From Xanthostigma xanthostigma (taxonomy: Eukaryota > Arthropoda > Insecta > Raphidioptera > Raphidiidae): a DNA stretch of 64,000 nucleotides. Below are positions 10,458 through 21,737 of this stretch, one piece after another. A program made the translations under genes and the position numbers. Below the pieces are notes generated by a model. It did no database searches and was not told the origin of the DNA. It worked only from the letters and a program-made list of their open reading frames with translations. The stretch lies in assembly GCA_963575645.1 (NCBI GenBank), contig OY754470.1, positions 47,151,201 to 47,215,200 of the forward strand, read 5' to 3'. Within the stretch, counting starts at the first letter, position 1. Each line of letters starts with the position of its first letter.

Positions 10458-11744
10458 TATATAATAAATTTTCGATCACTTGATAGAGGTGGACAGACAT
10501 GAGAACATCTAAATGGATAATAAATCACAAATCCAGAAAAATTATTCACATCACGAACTCTGCGTACATTAACAAGAAAATGGAAAATTTCTCTTCGTAA
10601 CAAAATCACAGAACACAACTGTTTTCTGAAAATCGTTTACGTAAAATTATACCTACTATTATCTCTATGTACGTGGCAGGCACTATCTACATTCTATATA
10701 CATACACGCGCTTTAACAATAACTCATCAGACAAAAAACAACTGCGCATCTGAGTGCGATCGTCTATTATTTTTTCTCTGTACTGCGATTGTTTATTGCA
10801 GGTTAAGTACACTCCGAAACCTTTTCCACGAATCTGTTTCCGTTATCTACGCTCTTTTTTCATCTTTCCGATAGTCTCTGTGTGTTTTCGTATTAGTGGG
10901 GCGGATAAGATTAAAGAGATAGCAATATTATGATAAAAAATTTGGCACAGAGATACCTCTTTATATTGTTAAAAGATATAGATATTGGGACACGTGAGAT
11001 CTAGCCGCAAAAGACAGTTGGGGGGGTAAAAGTAAATTTATTTTACTGTACTTGAAAAACTATAAATATTATACAGTATGTAAACACGTAAGATGCACAT
11101 AGGGAAATTAACATTGGGAAAAAATGACTGGATCAGAGTAAGCCTTGAAATCTTGTTTTTCAATTGGACAGATAATATTCTTTTGCAAAATGAATGTGTG
11201 TACTACCGAAGAAAATATTCAAATGATTACAACATAATCGGACTTTTAAGGGACATTAAATTCTCAAAAATACTTAAATATGGTGCATGATCAAATATTT
11301 CCGCCTATTCGTGTTGAACCTAAAGACATTGGGTCACTAATTTACCAACGCGCATACGTCATACCAGTCAGACAATTTTTGAATGAAATGTTTCCAAACA
11401 GATGGAGTTGGTTTTTTGTTTTATTTTTGTACAAAAAAATTAAAATACTGATTTACAAGAGCTTTTATTAAAAAAGTCAAGTAAAATAAAAATAAATCAA
11501 AATAAAATAGAAATCCTCAAGATTACCACGATAATTCAATAGAAATAACAATTAATGCAGTCATGGCTAACTCTGATCCAAGTATTTTTTTCCCAATGCT
11601 AATTTCCCTATGTGCACCTTACGCGTTTATATATTGTATAGACGAAACATCGTACAATAAACAAATTTAATATATTTCACATACCTCAAAATGTGTAAGA
11701 ATGAAATTTTTAAAGATCTAATAATGAAACAATTTTTGTTTCAA
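10458..11744. other. Unassigned AT-rich sequence
   Basis: No element recognised. Two short plus-strand frames (11093-11290 and 11280-11471) carry no motif. The phrase AGGGAAATTAACATTGGGAA at 11100 and an inverted TTCCCAATGCTAATTTCCC near 11592 suggest a 500-bp foldback (about 11083-11628) flanked by CTTACGCG/CACGTAAG-type ends; this is weakly supported. Confidence 0.35.
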
Positions 11745-11851
11745 AAATAGAATTTGCTCAAAGCTTTTAGTTCAGACGCCGGGCTGCAAACGAAATACAT
11801 TTTGCAGAAATATGTACATCGCACCCGGGTGAAACCTGGACGGACCGCTAG
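11745..11851 (+). mobile_element. Helitron 3' end fragment
   Basis: It ends CACCCGGGTGAAACCTGGAC, then GGACCG and CTAG at 11848-11851. The upstream stretch, TTTGCTCAAAGC and GCAAACGAAATACATTTTGC, recurs inverted at 46260-46400, so both are one Helitron subfamily. Confidence 0.65.
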
Positions 11852-12857
11852 TTTAAATATAAATCACACTTAATTATGAACTGACGTTTGAGTAATATCA
11901 TATTATTCAAAAAAGAAAAACCCCAAAGTATAATATCATTGAAAATTAGGGTGCCGTTTCCAAAATTAAACCATATCTCATTGTGCAGGTAGGATGACTG
12001 TGTTATTTTGATCAACTTTAAATATTAAAAGAACTTATAATAAATGTTGAATTTTAAGAAGACTCCCTATTCTGAACCTTAAATTCCTGGACGACTGGAT
12101 TAAATTAACAGAAAAGAACTAAACTCCGATATTTATCGAGCGCCTATCTCAAAGTTTTAATGCCGAAGATTTTCTTTAAGTAAAACAGCTGCGTTTTGTA
12201 CGCAATGTAAAGATTCTTTACAAATTGTTTTGCATAACTCCCATCATCGTAATTCAAAAGAGACGACATTTAAAGCTAAGTTTGCGATAGATAGAATGAA
12301 AGTTAATTAACAAACAAATAGTAAACTTACCGCAAAACTGCTGGTAACTTGGTAATTTACAAAGCTTTTCCGGATACAGAAATTTTAATATCTAGTAGTT
12401 TGTATATCAAGTTGTGTAATGACATATGTAATGTATTTTGTTACAACTTGTATATAACTTTTATTATATTATTTATGTAATCATTATTAATTATGTAATT
12501 TAGTTTTTGTTAATTGTAAAATATTGTACAATTTTAGAACAGAATAAGTTCAACGCTTAACATAGAAAAAATAAATCTTATTTTCAATATTAAAATTAGG
12601 TATATTATTAATTACCACTCATATACCTCAGCATATATTTTGACGAGCTATCTCATTGTGTTAAAAACGAGAGCATTCGAGTTTTAATAGTCGTACGAGG
12701 AGTTTTTTACACGTCTTCAAGTTCCACGAATCCAAAAAAGTAGTTTTATTCGATTGATTTGGATAAAATTTTGCATGCATGCTCAGAACACCTTGAAACT
12801 AAATTAGTCTTAGCCCAAGTAGCTAGAGTAGGTACACCAGTGCGTATGCTTTCCATA
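11852..12857. other. Unassigned AT-rich sequence
   Basis: No gene or transposon end recognised. The segment around 12440-12600 ends AATAAATCTTATTTTCAAT and could be a decayed retrotransposon tail. Confidence 0.3.
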
Positions 12858-12996
12858 AGTGAAAGTGTCTTCAGTTAAGAGAGAGAACGCTGCAGAAAAC
12901 CAGAAATTTGTTAACTCAAAGCACTGTTTTGAATCATTAGTTATATACTATAGAGATAAGGAATTGTTCTCTCTCTTAATTATAGACATTTTCACT
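12858..12996. repeat. Small inverted-repeat element
   Basis: Arms of 31 bp (AGTGAAAGTGTCTTCAGTTA and on to GAGAGAGAAC; inverse GTTCTCTCTCTTAATTATAG and on) with four mismatches, around a 77-nt centre. It looks like a miniature TIR element; no clear target duplication. Confidence 0.55.
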
Positions 12997-13719
12997 GCTC
13001 CCTTGCGTATTCTATTGTAATATCTATATGGAAATATTTTTTTGAAAACTATTTTACCGATTTTGATTAAATTTATTTAACATACGGATGCTTCCTTAGT
13101 GACACTTTGAGATTTGTGTTGGTCCGTTTATCAAATTTATTTGAAGACAAGTCTCAAAGTATAGTTTACCTTAGAAACCACCCACTTATGTAAAGAAGAC
13201 TGGTTGAAAATGAAAAAAATAATTGAGTCGTTGATTTTTTAATCGTTTTATATTATGTGTGAATTGTTTTTGAAGTTACAAAATCAGTTAAATACACAAA
13301 CGTTTCGTATCTTTTAAAGGATGATTAAAACTGTAAAACAAATTAATTTTGCGTTTCCAAGACAGTAATTTAAACTTTGTTGTTTTACATTAAATATTCC
13401 GTAGCTTTATTTTTAATTGAGCGTTAAGATGAACGTAACTTTTCTATCTTTTATTTTAGACAGCTATTTTAATTTCATTTATTCAGTACACGATTTTTTG
13501 TTAGTTGGGCTTAAAATAGACTGTCATATTTAAAATAAAAAAGTTTATTCTTCGGAAACACGACCTTCAACTCTCTCAGAACATCTTCAGACTTCGTAGA
13601 AAATGAGTATTTTTATAGGACATATTTAAACTTTCCATTCTTCTTTTATTAGTTAATTTCTGTTCCATTTGAACAAATAATTATAACATGAATAAAGTTA
13701 AGTTTGATTCTGTTGTGGT
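12997..13719. other. Unassigned AT-rich sequence
   Basis: No gene, RNA or element recognised. Confidence 0.4.
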
Positions 13720-14219
13720 GGCACTTCACATGGCTATTTGTGTTCGCTATTGGGTGTTTGTTGTATTTGGCAAAATATATGACGTTCAAGGCAAACATGC
13801 AAATAGAGGCTAATACGACCATCCACACACGGCAATCAAATAACAAACACACAAACATTTGACAGCAAAACGCAAAGTTCAAAATTTCAGGAATTTTAGC
13901 ACTGTTTCATTGTCCCAATTCATTTTCAATAGTAATTGTTCCAGTTCTCGCTCACAGTACAGACACAAAAATACTGCACGTCCGTACAGGTTCACGGCGC
14001 GTGCGCTTCTGAATATGGCCATTGTGTGGACAGTTTATTTGCCTAGGTATTTAATGTGCCTCGAAAAACCGACAAGCGCACGTTACCGCGTATTTGGTAT
14101 TGGCTTTATTTGTCAAATAGGCAAATAAGGTCAACACTTTGTCAAATAGACTGTCCACACTTGGTAATTGTTTGCCAAATATGCCAGATACACAAATACA
14201 AATAGCCGTGTGAAGTGCC
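13720..14219. mobile_element. TIR element of about 500 bp, superfamily unknown
   Basis: Terminal inverted repeats GGCACTTCACATGGCTATTT (13720) and AAATAGCCGTGTGAAGTGCC (ending 14219) differ at two positions. Subterminal sequence is rich in TATTTGCC / GGCAAATA motifs in both directions. No transposase is left; short frames inside are spurious. A target duplication is not evident, so the superfamily stays open. Confidence 0.7.
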
Positions 14220-14758
14220 GACATTATATTAAAGATTTGTCATATTTATTTTATTTGGATTTCATTGCAAATCAATTCATCCTATTTCATAATAAAAGAG
14301 CATTCAGAAAATGAATCACTCATTTCTCTTGTTATTTCATAAACAAAGTAATGAGATAGTGGCAGAGACCAAAAGATATCACCACTGTACTGACTGCTAC
14401 AGTTATGAAGGGAATTCCCCTCATGTAAACAGCACTAGATTGGGATAAAAAATAATTCATTCTGCTCTCTTTTAGGAATAATTATTGTTTTTTGTTGGAA
14501 AGGGCATCACATCTAGAGTTGATGAAGATACTCGTTTTGTTTACTTGTAGCCTCTAGTGAACGAGAGTTAAATTTTACAGTACCTTTTTAATTTACTGGC
14601 TTGTAAAACATTCCAGAAAATTTTCTGTTCCAAAATTTTACCTGGTCTGAAATCAGCGCAATGAACTGCTATTCAAACATTAGCGACTAAGTCACCGGTA
14701 TAGGAAAATATTGTTCATCTCTGGCAAGGAAATCAAAATTAATTGTGTATATACTCAC
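14220..14758. other. Presumed intron 3' of the coding exon
   Basis: AT-rich sequence without a recognised element. On the minus strand it follows the splice donor of the exon at 14759-14907, so it is probably the start of an intron. Confidence 0.4.
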
Positions 14759-14907
14759 ATCTGCAGCTGTGATGCTTGTCCGTCAGTAAGGCTGTCGGTG
14801 GTTACTGTGGTGCTATTTTGTTGTTGGTGGCCGCGCTGTTGTTCGAGGTCCGGAGGTTCGCTCGACGGCGGCAAACCGTCCGAGTCCGGCGATCCTTCCT
14901 CGCACAT
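14759..14907 (-). CDS. Putative first coding exon of an unrecognised host gene
   Basis: Reads 49 codons plus two bases from ATG at 14907 down to 14759. The product begins MCEEGSPDSDGLPPSSEPPD and continues with Q-, T- and S-rich residues to SQLQ. The donor is consensus (CTGCAGAT|GTGAGT). The ATG has A at -3, and an in-frame TAG lies 36 bases upstream (14941-14943), which fixes the start. The stretch is far more GC-rich than its neighbours, uses no rare-looking codons, and holds no transposon signature. An acidic, Ser/Pro/Gln-rich, probably disordered N-terminus suits a nuclear regulator such as a transcription factor, but no family is recognised. The rest of the gene would lie to the left, partly outside the window. 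No second exon was found. Confidence 0.65.
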
Positions 14908-15010
14908 CTTTTCTCTAACGATGTTATCTCTCGGATAAATCTAATTCCCTAATTATTCTTCACTGCGCTGTTTCGTCTTGCGTACCGCTTTCATATTATT
15001 GAAGTTTTAT
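14908..15010 (-). other. Probable 5' UTR of the coding exon
   Basis: Sequence just upstream (minus strand) of the ATG. It includes an in-frame stop and a GC-richer run AAGCGGTACGCAAGACGAAA. Whether it contains the transcription start or a 3' splice site cannot be decided; there is no clear polypyrimidine-AG. Confidence 0.35.
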
Positions 15011-15251
15011 TTTCTTTACGAACATGATCGGACGTTTGTTAACATGCTTTTCATAAATTACAAAACTGGTTTGGCTTTAGAACGGTTAAAATAATAAGGT
15101 TATTATTAGGAATGGCCTGAAAATAGCCGAGTTTAATATTAGAGCTGAAATAAGTCCAGACCTAACAGATTTGGACTCGTCAAACTTTACTAAAAGAGAA
15201 TTTTCAAGCCAATTATTCTTTTACAAAAATAAGTTACAAAATTGACTTATA

Positions 15252-15503
15252 AAAATATTTTTAACAAAAAAATTGAACCGACTTCAAAATATGCACTAAA
15301 AAGTAAAAAATAATAATTATTGTTATTTTTGGAGTCGGTGTCAGCCAAAATGAAATCTATTCCGAGAACTAGAGACATGTAAGATTTAAATTGCTACTTT
15401 CGAATTCCGATGTGACACCGACTTTAAAAAAACAATAATTATTATTTTTTACTTTTTAGTGCATATTTTGAAGTCGGTTCAATTTCTTTGTTAAAAATAT
15501 TTT
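15252..15503. repeat. AACCGACTTC foldback, copy 1
   Basis: Arms of about 75 bp read inward as AAATATTTTTAACAAAAAAA, TTGAACCGACTTC, CACTAAAAAGTAAAAAATAA. The centre carries GGAGTCGGTGTCAGCC and its inverse GACACCGACTT. The copy at 39630-39830 has the same design. Confidence 0.75.
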
Positions 15504-15712
15504 GTTTTTCTCTTTTTAGTGTTAGATAAAGTATTGCAATGGGTAGGCCAAGTATGCGTGCCTTTGAAATTTGAGAGTTTCCCTCGATTTCTCCGGATTC
15601 CACCATCAGATCCTGACGTGGTTCCGATGGGACCACCTCGGAAGTGCACTCTTTCGAATAAAAAAAATTGGTTGTCTGTAAAGTCGGTTTAAGGACGATA
15701 GTTTTAAAGTGA
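15504..15712 (-). repeat. Body of the AACCGACTTC family joined to a GTCTGTAAAGTCGGTTT repeat
   Basis: The stretch 15540-15655 (inverse: AAGTGCACTTCCGAGGTGGT, GATCTGATGGTGGAATCCGG) matches 39465-39575. It is followed at 15663-15705 by TTGGTTGTCTGTAAAGTCGG and GGACGATAGTTTTA, which recur twice in the 18.0-20.2 kb foldback. The 64-codon frame here is not a gene. Confidence 0.55.
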
Positions 15713-16279
15713 AAAAATTTTAATTATTTATTTAATAGCAATTTTTTCAAAAAAAGTTCTACAAAATTTTACGATAATTTTAAAAGTAGAAAAATCATAA
15801 AATTCAATTTTAACCGCGAATAACTTTTGAAAGAGTAGATTTATCATAAAATAATAAGAGACCCTTTTTTATAGAGCATTCAATTTCCAACAAAAATTTG
15901 TAGGTGTTAGTTTTATCGAAAAGCCAATCCGTTGACATATTATAAAACTCCAAAGTTAAAAAGATTTGTTTTCTATATGTAATTTAAATGGGAAATAGAA
16001 AATCGCGAGAAGCACATCTTAAAATTAATATTAAGAGCTGAAACTTCGACAGCCTTTTTTTCCGTCATTTAGAATAATATTTTAGTGGTCCATTTAAAAA
16101 AAATACTCGATTTTTTTTATACAGTCAGACATATACGCCTCAGCCCCTCATGCGCGCTCACTTTTTCCGTTAAAATAACGTTGGAATCCCTCTCCAGTCT
16201 GCAGTACAATAGATGTATTCTCTCTTTCTAACATTGGAACTCGTATAAGTCTGTTGCGCTCGCACTCCTATCGAGAGTC

Positions 16280-16738
16280 ATGACTATTAAATACTTGTCT
16301 GGCAGACACCCGCAACCGCTAGAATGTTCTGGCTTTTTACATATATTTTTTAAACAATTTAAAGAACATGCACTCAAAATTTTAGCCTTGTGGGAGCAGG
16401 TTATGAATTACTATCCAGATGACAACTTTGCTATAGTCTGGCACGTACTTGCAACCCTCAAAATAGTCTGTCAATTTTTTTTTACACTTAAACATATGTA
16501 AATTACAACATATTAAAATTGTAGCCTTGTGGGAGTCGGTTAAAAAAAATTTTTTTTTGACATTTTCAAAAATTTAAGGGATGATGACGCAACCGCGAGA
16601 TGCCTGCCAGAACGGTATTTTCTTAAATGACGGATAATAAAATATCATTTAAAAATTTTCTAGCTTTGTGGGAAACGGGTTACTCGGATGGTTCACTAGC
16701 TCTTCTACTACTCCTCCTTTTTTGAAGTCGGTTAAAAA
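16280..16738 (+). repeat. AACCGACTTC-family element, partial
   Basis: It ends CTCCTCCTTTTTTGAAGTCG then GTTAAAAA. The body repeats AGCCTTGTGGGAG(C/T) three times (near 16385, 16525, 16665 with variants), so it is internally repetitive. The 73-codon frame is a by-product. Confidence 0.5.
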
Positions 16739-16977
16739 TGTATATTTTAGTCTTTATATATTCAAGTATTTTTCATAATTTTTTGTGGCTTAATCGATAT
16801 TTTGGATTCAAAAAAAGTTTTGGCTCTATTTCTTAAAGCTGTTTGTATCTTTTTTTCATTATATGGTTTATTGTTCTCTACATCTTCTGACATAATCAAT
16901 CATGTCAATACGGTTTGTATCTTTAAAGTCAGTTCTTATGTTCCAGAAAATATCAATTCGGTTTTCAACTTACAGAA

Positions 16978-17165
16978 CTAGCATTCCGTTCCGGTTTCAC
17001 CCGGGTGCAAAAGAACGAATAGGGGGAGAGACATGAGTCCGCACGTTCATCTTAGTTTACCAAGATGAATGTCGTGTCCAAATTTTATGGTGATCGGAGT
17101 TATCGTTCAAAAGTTTTTGTCGGACGTGAGTTATAAATTGAAATTATAAATAGATTTTAGAATTA
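16978..17165 (-). mobile_element. Helitron 3' part, 5'-truncated
   Basis: On the minus strand it contains TTGAACGATAACTCCGATCA, AAGATGAACGTGCGGACTC and CACCCGGGTGAAACCGGAAC, ending with CTAG at 16978. The same blocks in the same order are found in the Helitrons at 25232-25827 and 54370-54722. Confidence 0.75.
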
Positions 17166-17383
17166 GGTTGCCCTATTTGGCATGAAAAAACGGTTTGGAA
17201 TAATTTATTTACTACCGAAAGCCAGGTTTTGAGCCTAGCAATAATTCAATTTATTACTTTTTAATGATAATTGAAAATATAATTGATAACTTTACCAGTT
17301 TAATGACTGATACTATTGAAATAGACCGCATGATATATTATGCTTGCTTCCGATATGACTCTTTAAATTTTTTATCAAAGTTA

Positions 17384-17442
17384 TAAGAAAGCCAACTCTA
17401 AAAGTAAATAGCCATTATTTACTTTTGGAGTTGGCTTTCTTA
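17384..17442. repeat. 26-bp stem hairpin
   Basis: The segment 17384-17409 (TAAGAAAGCCAACTCTAAAA, then GTAAAT) pairs with 17417-17442 along its whole length, with one G-U pair and a 7-nt loop. It could be the end-to-end remains of a miniature element or a small-RNA hairpin. Confidence 0.65.
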
Positions 17443-18046
17443 CTTTAGATATTGTCTTTCCAAAATTCACCGTGTCCATTGAAGATGGATTTTTTCTGGT
17501 AACTTAGTGTTCAAGTACTTAAAGACTAGATTTAATTATTTTAAAAGTCATACCATAAATCGGAGCTTCCATGCTTTTCAAGAAATCGTTTGTTTGTCGA
17601 TATATTTTTTGATGTTTTTGTATCGAAAAGTTAATAAGTTGAAAATGAATTTTAGGGAATATTCTAGTTCACAAAATCAGATTTTAGTCGATTATTGTCA
17701 ACTTTTCGATTACTTTTTTTGTACACGAGTGAAGAGCTGGAAAATTACCAGCTTATCTAGGCCGTTGTTAAAATTGATAACGATTAACTAATAAACCCCA
17801 CAAAAACAACATAAAGAATATAGATAAATAGTTTTAACTGATTTGTGTAATTATTTCAAGCTTTGACAGTTTAAATTCAATATAGGCTTGATAGAGAAAC
17901 ATAATATTGTTCAAAATTTATATTACTTATATAATTTAACGTTATTTTTTATACTTAATGTGTAAGCACTTTCACTACCAGCCCCTCCTAATTTATCTCG
18001 GCAAAAAGCTTCACTGTCGGCTACCCTTCTTGGCAAAGAGTAAATA
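17443..18046. other. Unassigned AT-rich sequence
   Basis: A 94-codon plus-strand frame (17507-17791) has low-complexity Phe/Tyr/Lys composition as expected from AT-rich noise. No element recognised. Confidence 0.35.
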
Positions 18047-20162
18047 TTTTTGACGTGATAACGTCTTATAAATTGATGAATCACCAATCTTATAAATTGA
18101 TAAAACACCGGCTGCATGCACAAAAAAGTGTAACGTAACGTTCCTAACGTCCCTAACGTTCGCAACGCGTAACGCGTAACGTTCCGCCTGACCCTGTGCG
18201 TGCTTTTTGCTAATTTCTCGCTCAATTTAAATCAGATCGGTTTGAAACCAGTCTTAAACGAAAGAGGAGAACATTTTACATAGATTTCGTATAACAGAAT
18301 TTGCCTAAACAGTTTTTTTATACAAATTTATATAGAAAAATAGCTGTATAAATGCAATATTGTCTAATGCATGGCGCGACGCGGTCGGTCGTCTCTGTTT
18401 GCCGTACATGGAAATTAGAAAATAACGTATGTCTTGTCTTAACATGAAAACGGCTGCATTTCTAATGTTTAATTCAATTTTTTGACATTAGTATTTTGTG
18501 AAATGCAACGCCTTCTAAGTTAACTATTGGAATAACTAATTATTATTAGAACATAATACTTTGACAGTTGCAAACGTCACTTTTGACATTTCTTATCATT
18601 CCGACACCAAGGATAAGCGGATTGAAACCAAATTTTGGGAGGATGTTTGATATGCAAATATGAAGTGGCCTATTGTTTTTGGGGAACATCGGCGCATGCG
18701 TAAAAGAATATATCTCTTATAATGATGTTTTATATAATAATAATATAGTTTTTAAAACGGTTTTTACTCTATCTATTTTTACTAGAAATTTTTGTAAATT
18801 TTTTGGGGAAAATCGGCGCATGCGCAAAAGAGATACATGCCATAGTTGTTTTTTATATAATAATAGTGTACTTTTTATAGTGTTTTATTATTCTACTTAA
18901 TAAAATTTACCTAAATTTTTAAGCGAAAGATGCAATATCATAGATTCGAATTATTATAATTATTATATAAATTTAGGTTATGTATTACGGAATACGTTAT
19001 CACGTAAAACTATCGTCCGTAAACCGACTTTACAGACAACCAATTTTTTTTAATAGATTTACGTATAATATTAAAAACAATTAAGCTTGATTTTGAATAC
19101 TAAAAAAGCTCTTGAATAGGCACGGGGACTCGCTGTTTATTTGTAGAATATGCTGCAAGTAATTCGTAATATTTTGCTCTTGCCAAAAAGTTTGGAAGGC
19201 CGGTCCATAGATTTACTGTGACCACCTGATGTTCTGTCTTTTAAATGCAGCGCTTCAGAAGTATAGCAAGGCGGGAACTCACTGTATAACTATTATAAAA
19301 CTTACTGGAGTCACTGTATGTCATGAGCAAGGAAAATTTGTAAATTGCGGTCATCGTATTGTGGATTGACGTCAGACCACAACTTTAATATATTTTTATT
19401 GATATTAAAACTTGATTGTAAAAATATTGCAGCGTCATGGTAATATTAAAAAAAATTGGTTGTCTGTAAAGTCGGTTTACGGACGATAGTTTTACGTGAT
19501 AACGTATTCCGTAATACATAACCTAAACCTCCCAAAATTTGGTTTCAATCCGCTTATCCTTGGTGTCGGAATGATAAGAAATGTCAAAAGTGACGTTTGC
19601 AACTTACAAAGTATTATGTTCTAATAATAATTAGTTATTCCAATACTTAACTTAGAAGGCGTTGCATTTCACAATATACTAATGTCAAAAAATTGAATTA
19701 AACATTAGAAATGCAGCCGTTTTCATGTTAAGACAAGACATACGTTTGCTTCTAGTTTCCATGTACGGCAAACAAAGACAACCGACCGCGTCGCGTCATG
19801 CATTACACAACATTGCATTTATACAGCTATTTTTCTATATAAAGTATAAAATATTTTTCTATATAAATTTGTATAAAATATTTTTCTATATAAATTTGTA
19901 TAAAAAAACTGTTTAGGCAAATTCTGTTATACGAAATCTATGTAAAATGTTCTCCTCTTTCGTTTAAGACTGGTTTCAAACCGATCTGATTTAAATTGAG
20001 CGAGAAATTAGCAAAAAACGTTACGCGTTAGGAACGTTAGGAACGTTAGGCGTTACGCGTTACGCGTTACGAACGTTACACTTTTTCGAACATGCAGCCG
20101 GTGTTTTATCAATATATAAGATTGGTGATTCATCAATTTATAAGACGTTATCACGTCAAAAA
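18047..20162. mobile_element. Large foldback element with TAACG-rich subterminal arrays
   Basis: Arms of about 600 bp (18047-18644 and 19527-20162), beginning TTTTGACGTGATAACGTCTT, are inverted copies of each other. Both carry an array of TAACG / GCGTAACG units near the ends (18129-18187 and 20020-20080). A second pair of arms lies inside (18973-19052 and 19447-19527; GTAATACATAACCT, TTTTACGTGATAACGT, TTGGTTGTCTGTAAAGTCGG). The right arm holds three tandem units of about 29 bp (19830-19905, CTATATAAATTTGTATAAAA type) where the left has one. No transposase is seen. The insertion 18645-18970 separates the left arms. The open frame at 19725-19916 is not a gene. Confidence 0.7.
18617..18900 (+). 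repeat. Interspersed repeat inside the foldback
   Basis: Landmarks GGATTGAAACCAAATTTTGG, GAGGATGTTTGATATGCAAA and AATCGGCGCATGCGCAAAAG; the last occurs twice, 140 bp apart. The same series appears at 39037-39260, so this is an independent multi-copy repeat. Confidence 0.6.
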
Positions 20163-20815
20163 GGTATTTTATCGCGAAATGTATTTCTTCTTTCTTTGAC
20201 CACAAGGCAAACAATATTATGCCTGATAGACCTGAATGGCAATTTTAACCGCATTTTTATTTTTAGTAGGTTATTAGAGTCATCGAATTAACCCTTTCGG
20301 TCCTGGCGGACATTTTAATGGATATACTTATTCTACCGCGTGCAATTTAAGTCAGCGTAATTAAATATAAAAAAATATAAACATTTCATTGAGCTTGGGG
20401 CTTATCTGAGATGCAGACATGCCAAACAAAACAAAGAAATACTATGTGGGTAACTAGAAATATCGAGTCAAGTGTTGACCTGCAGTCATGGATTCACGCA
20501 AAGCTGGCAAAAGTGATTATTAACTTACGCATTTTCATGATGTAATCTATTTTTCGTGTGCGTATATTAATTTGAATTTTATGATGTTAACTTTAATAAT
20601 TATACTTAAAAAGTACTTAAACATCATATGCTAGTGATTACCGCGTAACAAATATTTTTTTTGACCTGTTATCCATTTCAATGGACATAGGATTTTCCAA
20701 AATTCTGTAAATGTTACATTTAGTTTTTCACTGAATATACCTTAATTATATCCTAAAAAACATTTGGTGTTTCAAAAATATAAAATTTAGGTCCGAAGAG
20801 GTTAAACGACGTCAC
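20163..20815. other. Unassigned sequence
   Basis: No gene or element end recognised. Confidence 0.4.
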
Positions 20816-20905
20816 AATACATCCATGAACGGAAGTGGGATTCGAACCTATGACAATTTTGATTCAAAAGTCACACGCTAAGCATTACATCAGGTTGTTC
20901 TCTTG
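20816..20905 (-). mobile_element. tRNA-headed SINE-like fragment
   Basis: On the minus strand, TTAGCGTGTGACTTTTGAAT precedes CATAGGTTCGAATCCCAC, a good B box. The A-box region (GAACAACCTGATGTAATG) is weak and the tail is short. Confidence 0.45.
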
Positions 20906-20921
20906 AGATTATAGACATGTA

Positions 20922-21322
20922 TTTTGAAATAACTCTATATAGCGAAATTTAAGAGACCGGTTATTTTATAGCGTTATAAAGAGTTAAGCGGAGAGTATAA
21001 GAAAATATAATTTTAGAAATAAGTGGACTCATTTTTGACTAAATTAAGAGAAAAAAAATTAACAACAAAATTATAACCTGTTAACTTTGTTGTTTTTTAC
21101 CATGCCAGTATTTTAATTGTTTACAACAAACAAATGAACACATTTCTAAGAATCAGATTGTTGTGGTCTAAATAATGACGTATTGTTTCGCTATTGAGAG
21201 TGGTTGTTACGCTATATAAACTCTATCAATATATGAGTAACAATGTTAACAAATCCTTCGCAATTTCTACGTTTTAAGGAGTCTTTCCTTAAATAGAAGT
21301 TCGCTATATAGAGTTTACACTG
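20922..21322. mobile_element. pogo-like MITE
   Basis: The right end reads CGCTATATAGAGTTTACACTG followed by TA; the left is a decayed inverse (AACTCTATATAGCGAAATTT) preceded by TA. The same ends bound the element at 48729-49271, which encodes a pogo/Tigger-type N-terminus. Internal blocks are GACGTATTGTTTCGCTATTG and TTTAAGGAGTC. TA target sites fit the Tc1/mariner-pogo superfamily. Confidence 0.65.
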
Positions 21323-21550
21323 TATGTTAGAAAATATACGTGTCTTTTTGTAATTTATGAAAAGCATTTAAATATTATTTTAAGCTAATTTAATTTTAAA
21401 TTAGTATTTTTATGTTCAAGTTACCACTGCGACGAATAATTGAAATATGATGAATTTCCATTTTCACGAAACACGTCCCCAGAGATTTAATTAATCTGCA
21501 AAAGAGAAACATTTTATTAGAAATTAATGAACACAGTTTATTATTTCAAA

Positions 21551-21568
21551 GAAGAGAGAGAGAGAGAG
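21551..21568 (+). repeat. (GA)n microsatellite
   Basis: About nine GA units in AT-rich sequence. Confidence 0.8.
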
Positions 21569-21737
21569 CGAAAAAGAAAAACGATTAACGACAAGGTGTG
21601 CGTTTTTCATAGTTTTTCTTTTTTAATGCAAACTGAACATTTTATTCACGAATATCTAATTTATCGGCGAAATCTTCGTGTATAATGGGCAGACTTTGAT
21701 GGGCCTAATTTGAATTTGTTCAGTAAGATTTTGCCTG

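Noticed and set aside
13859-14128. 89-codon plus-strand frame
   Set aside because: Entirely inside the 13720-14219 TIR element, no motif.
14711-14938. 75-codon plus-strand frame
   Set aside because: It is the antisense shadow of the minus-strand coding exon at 14759-14907.
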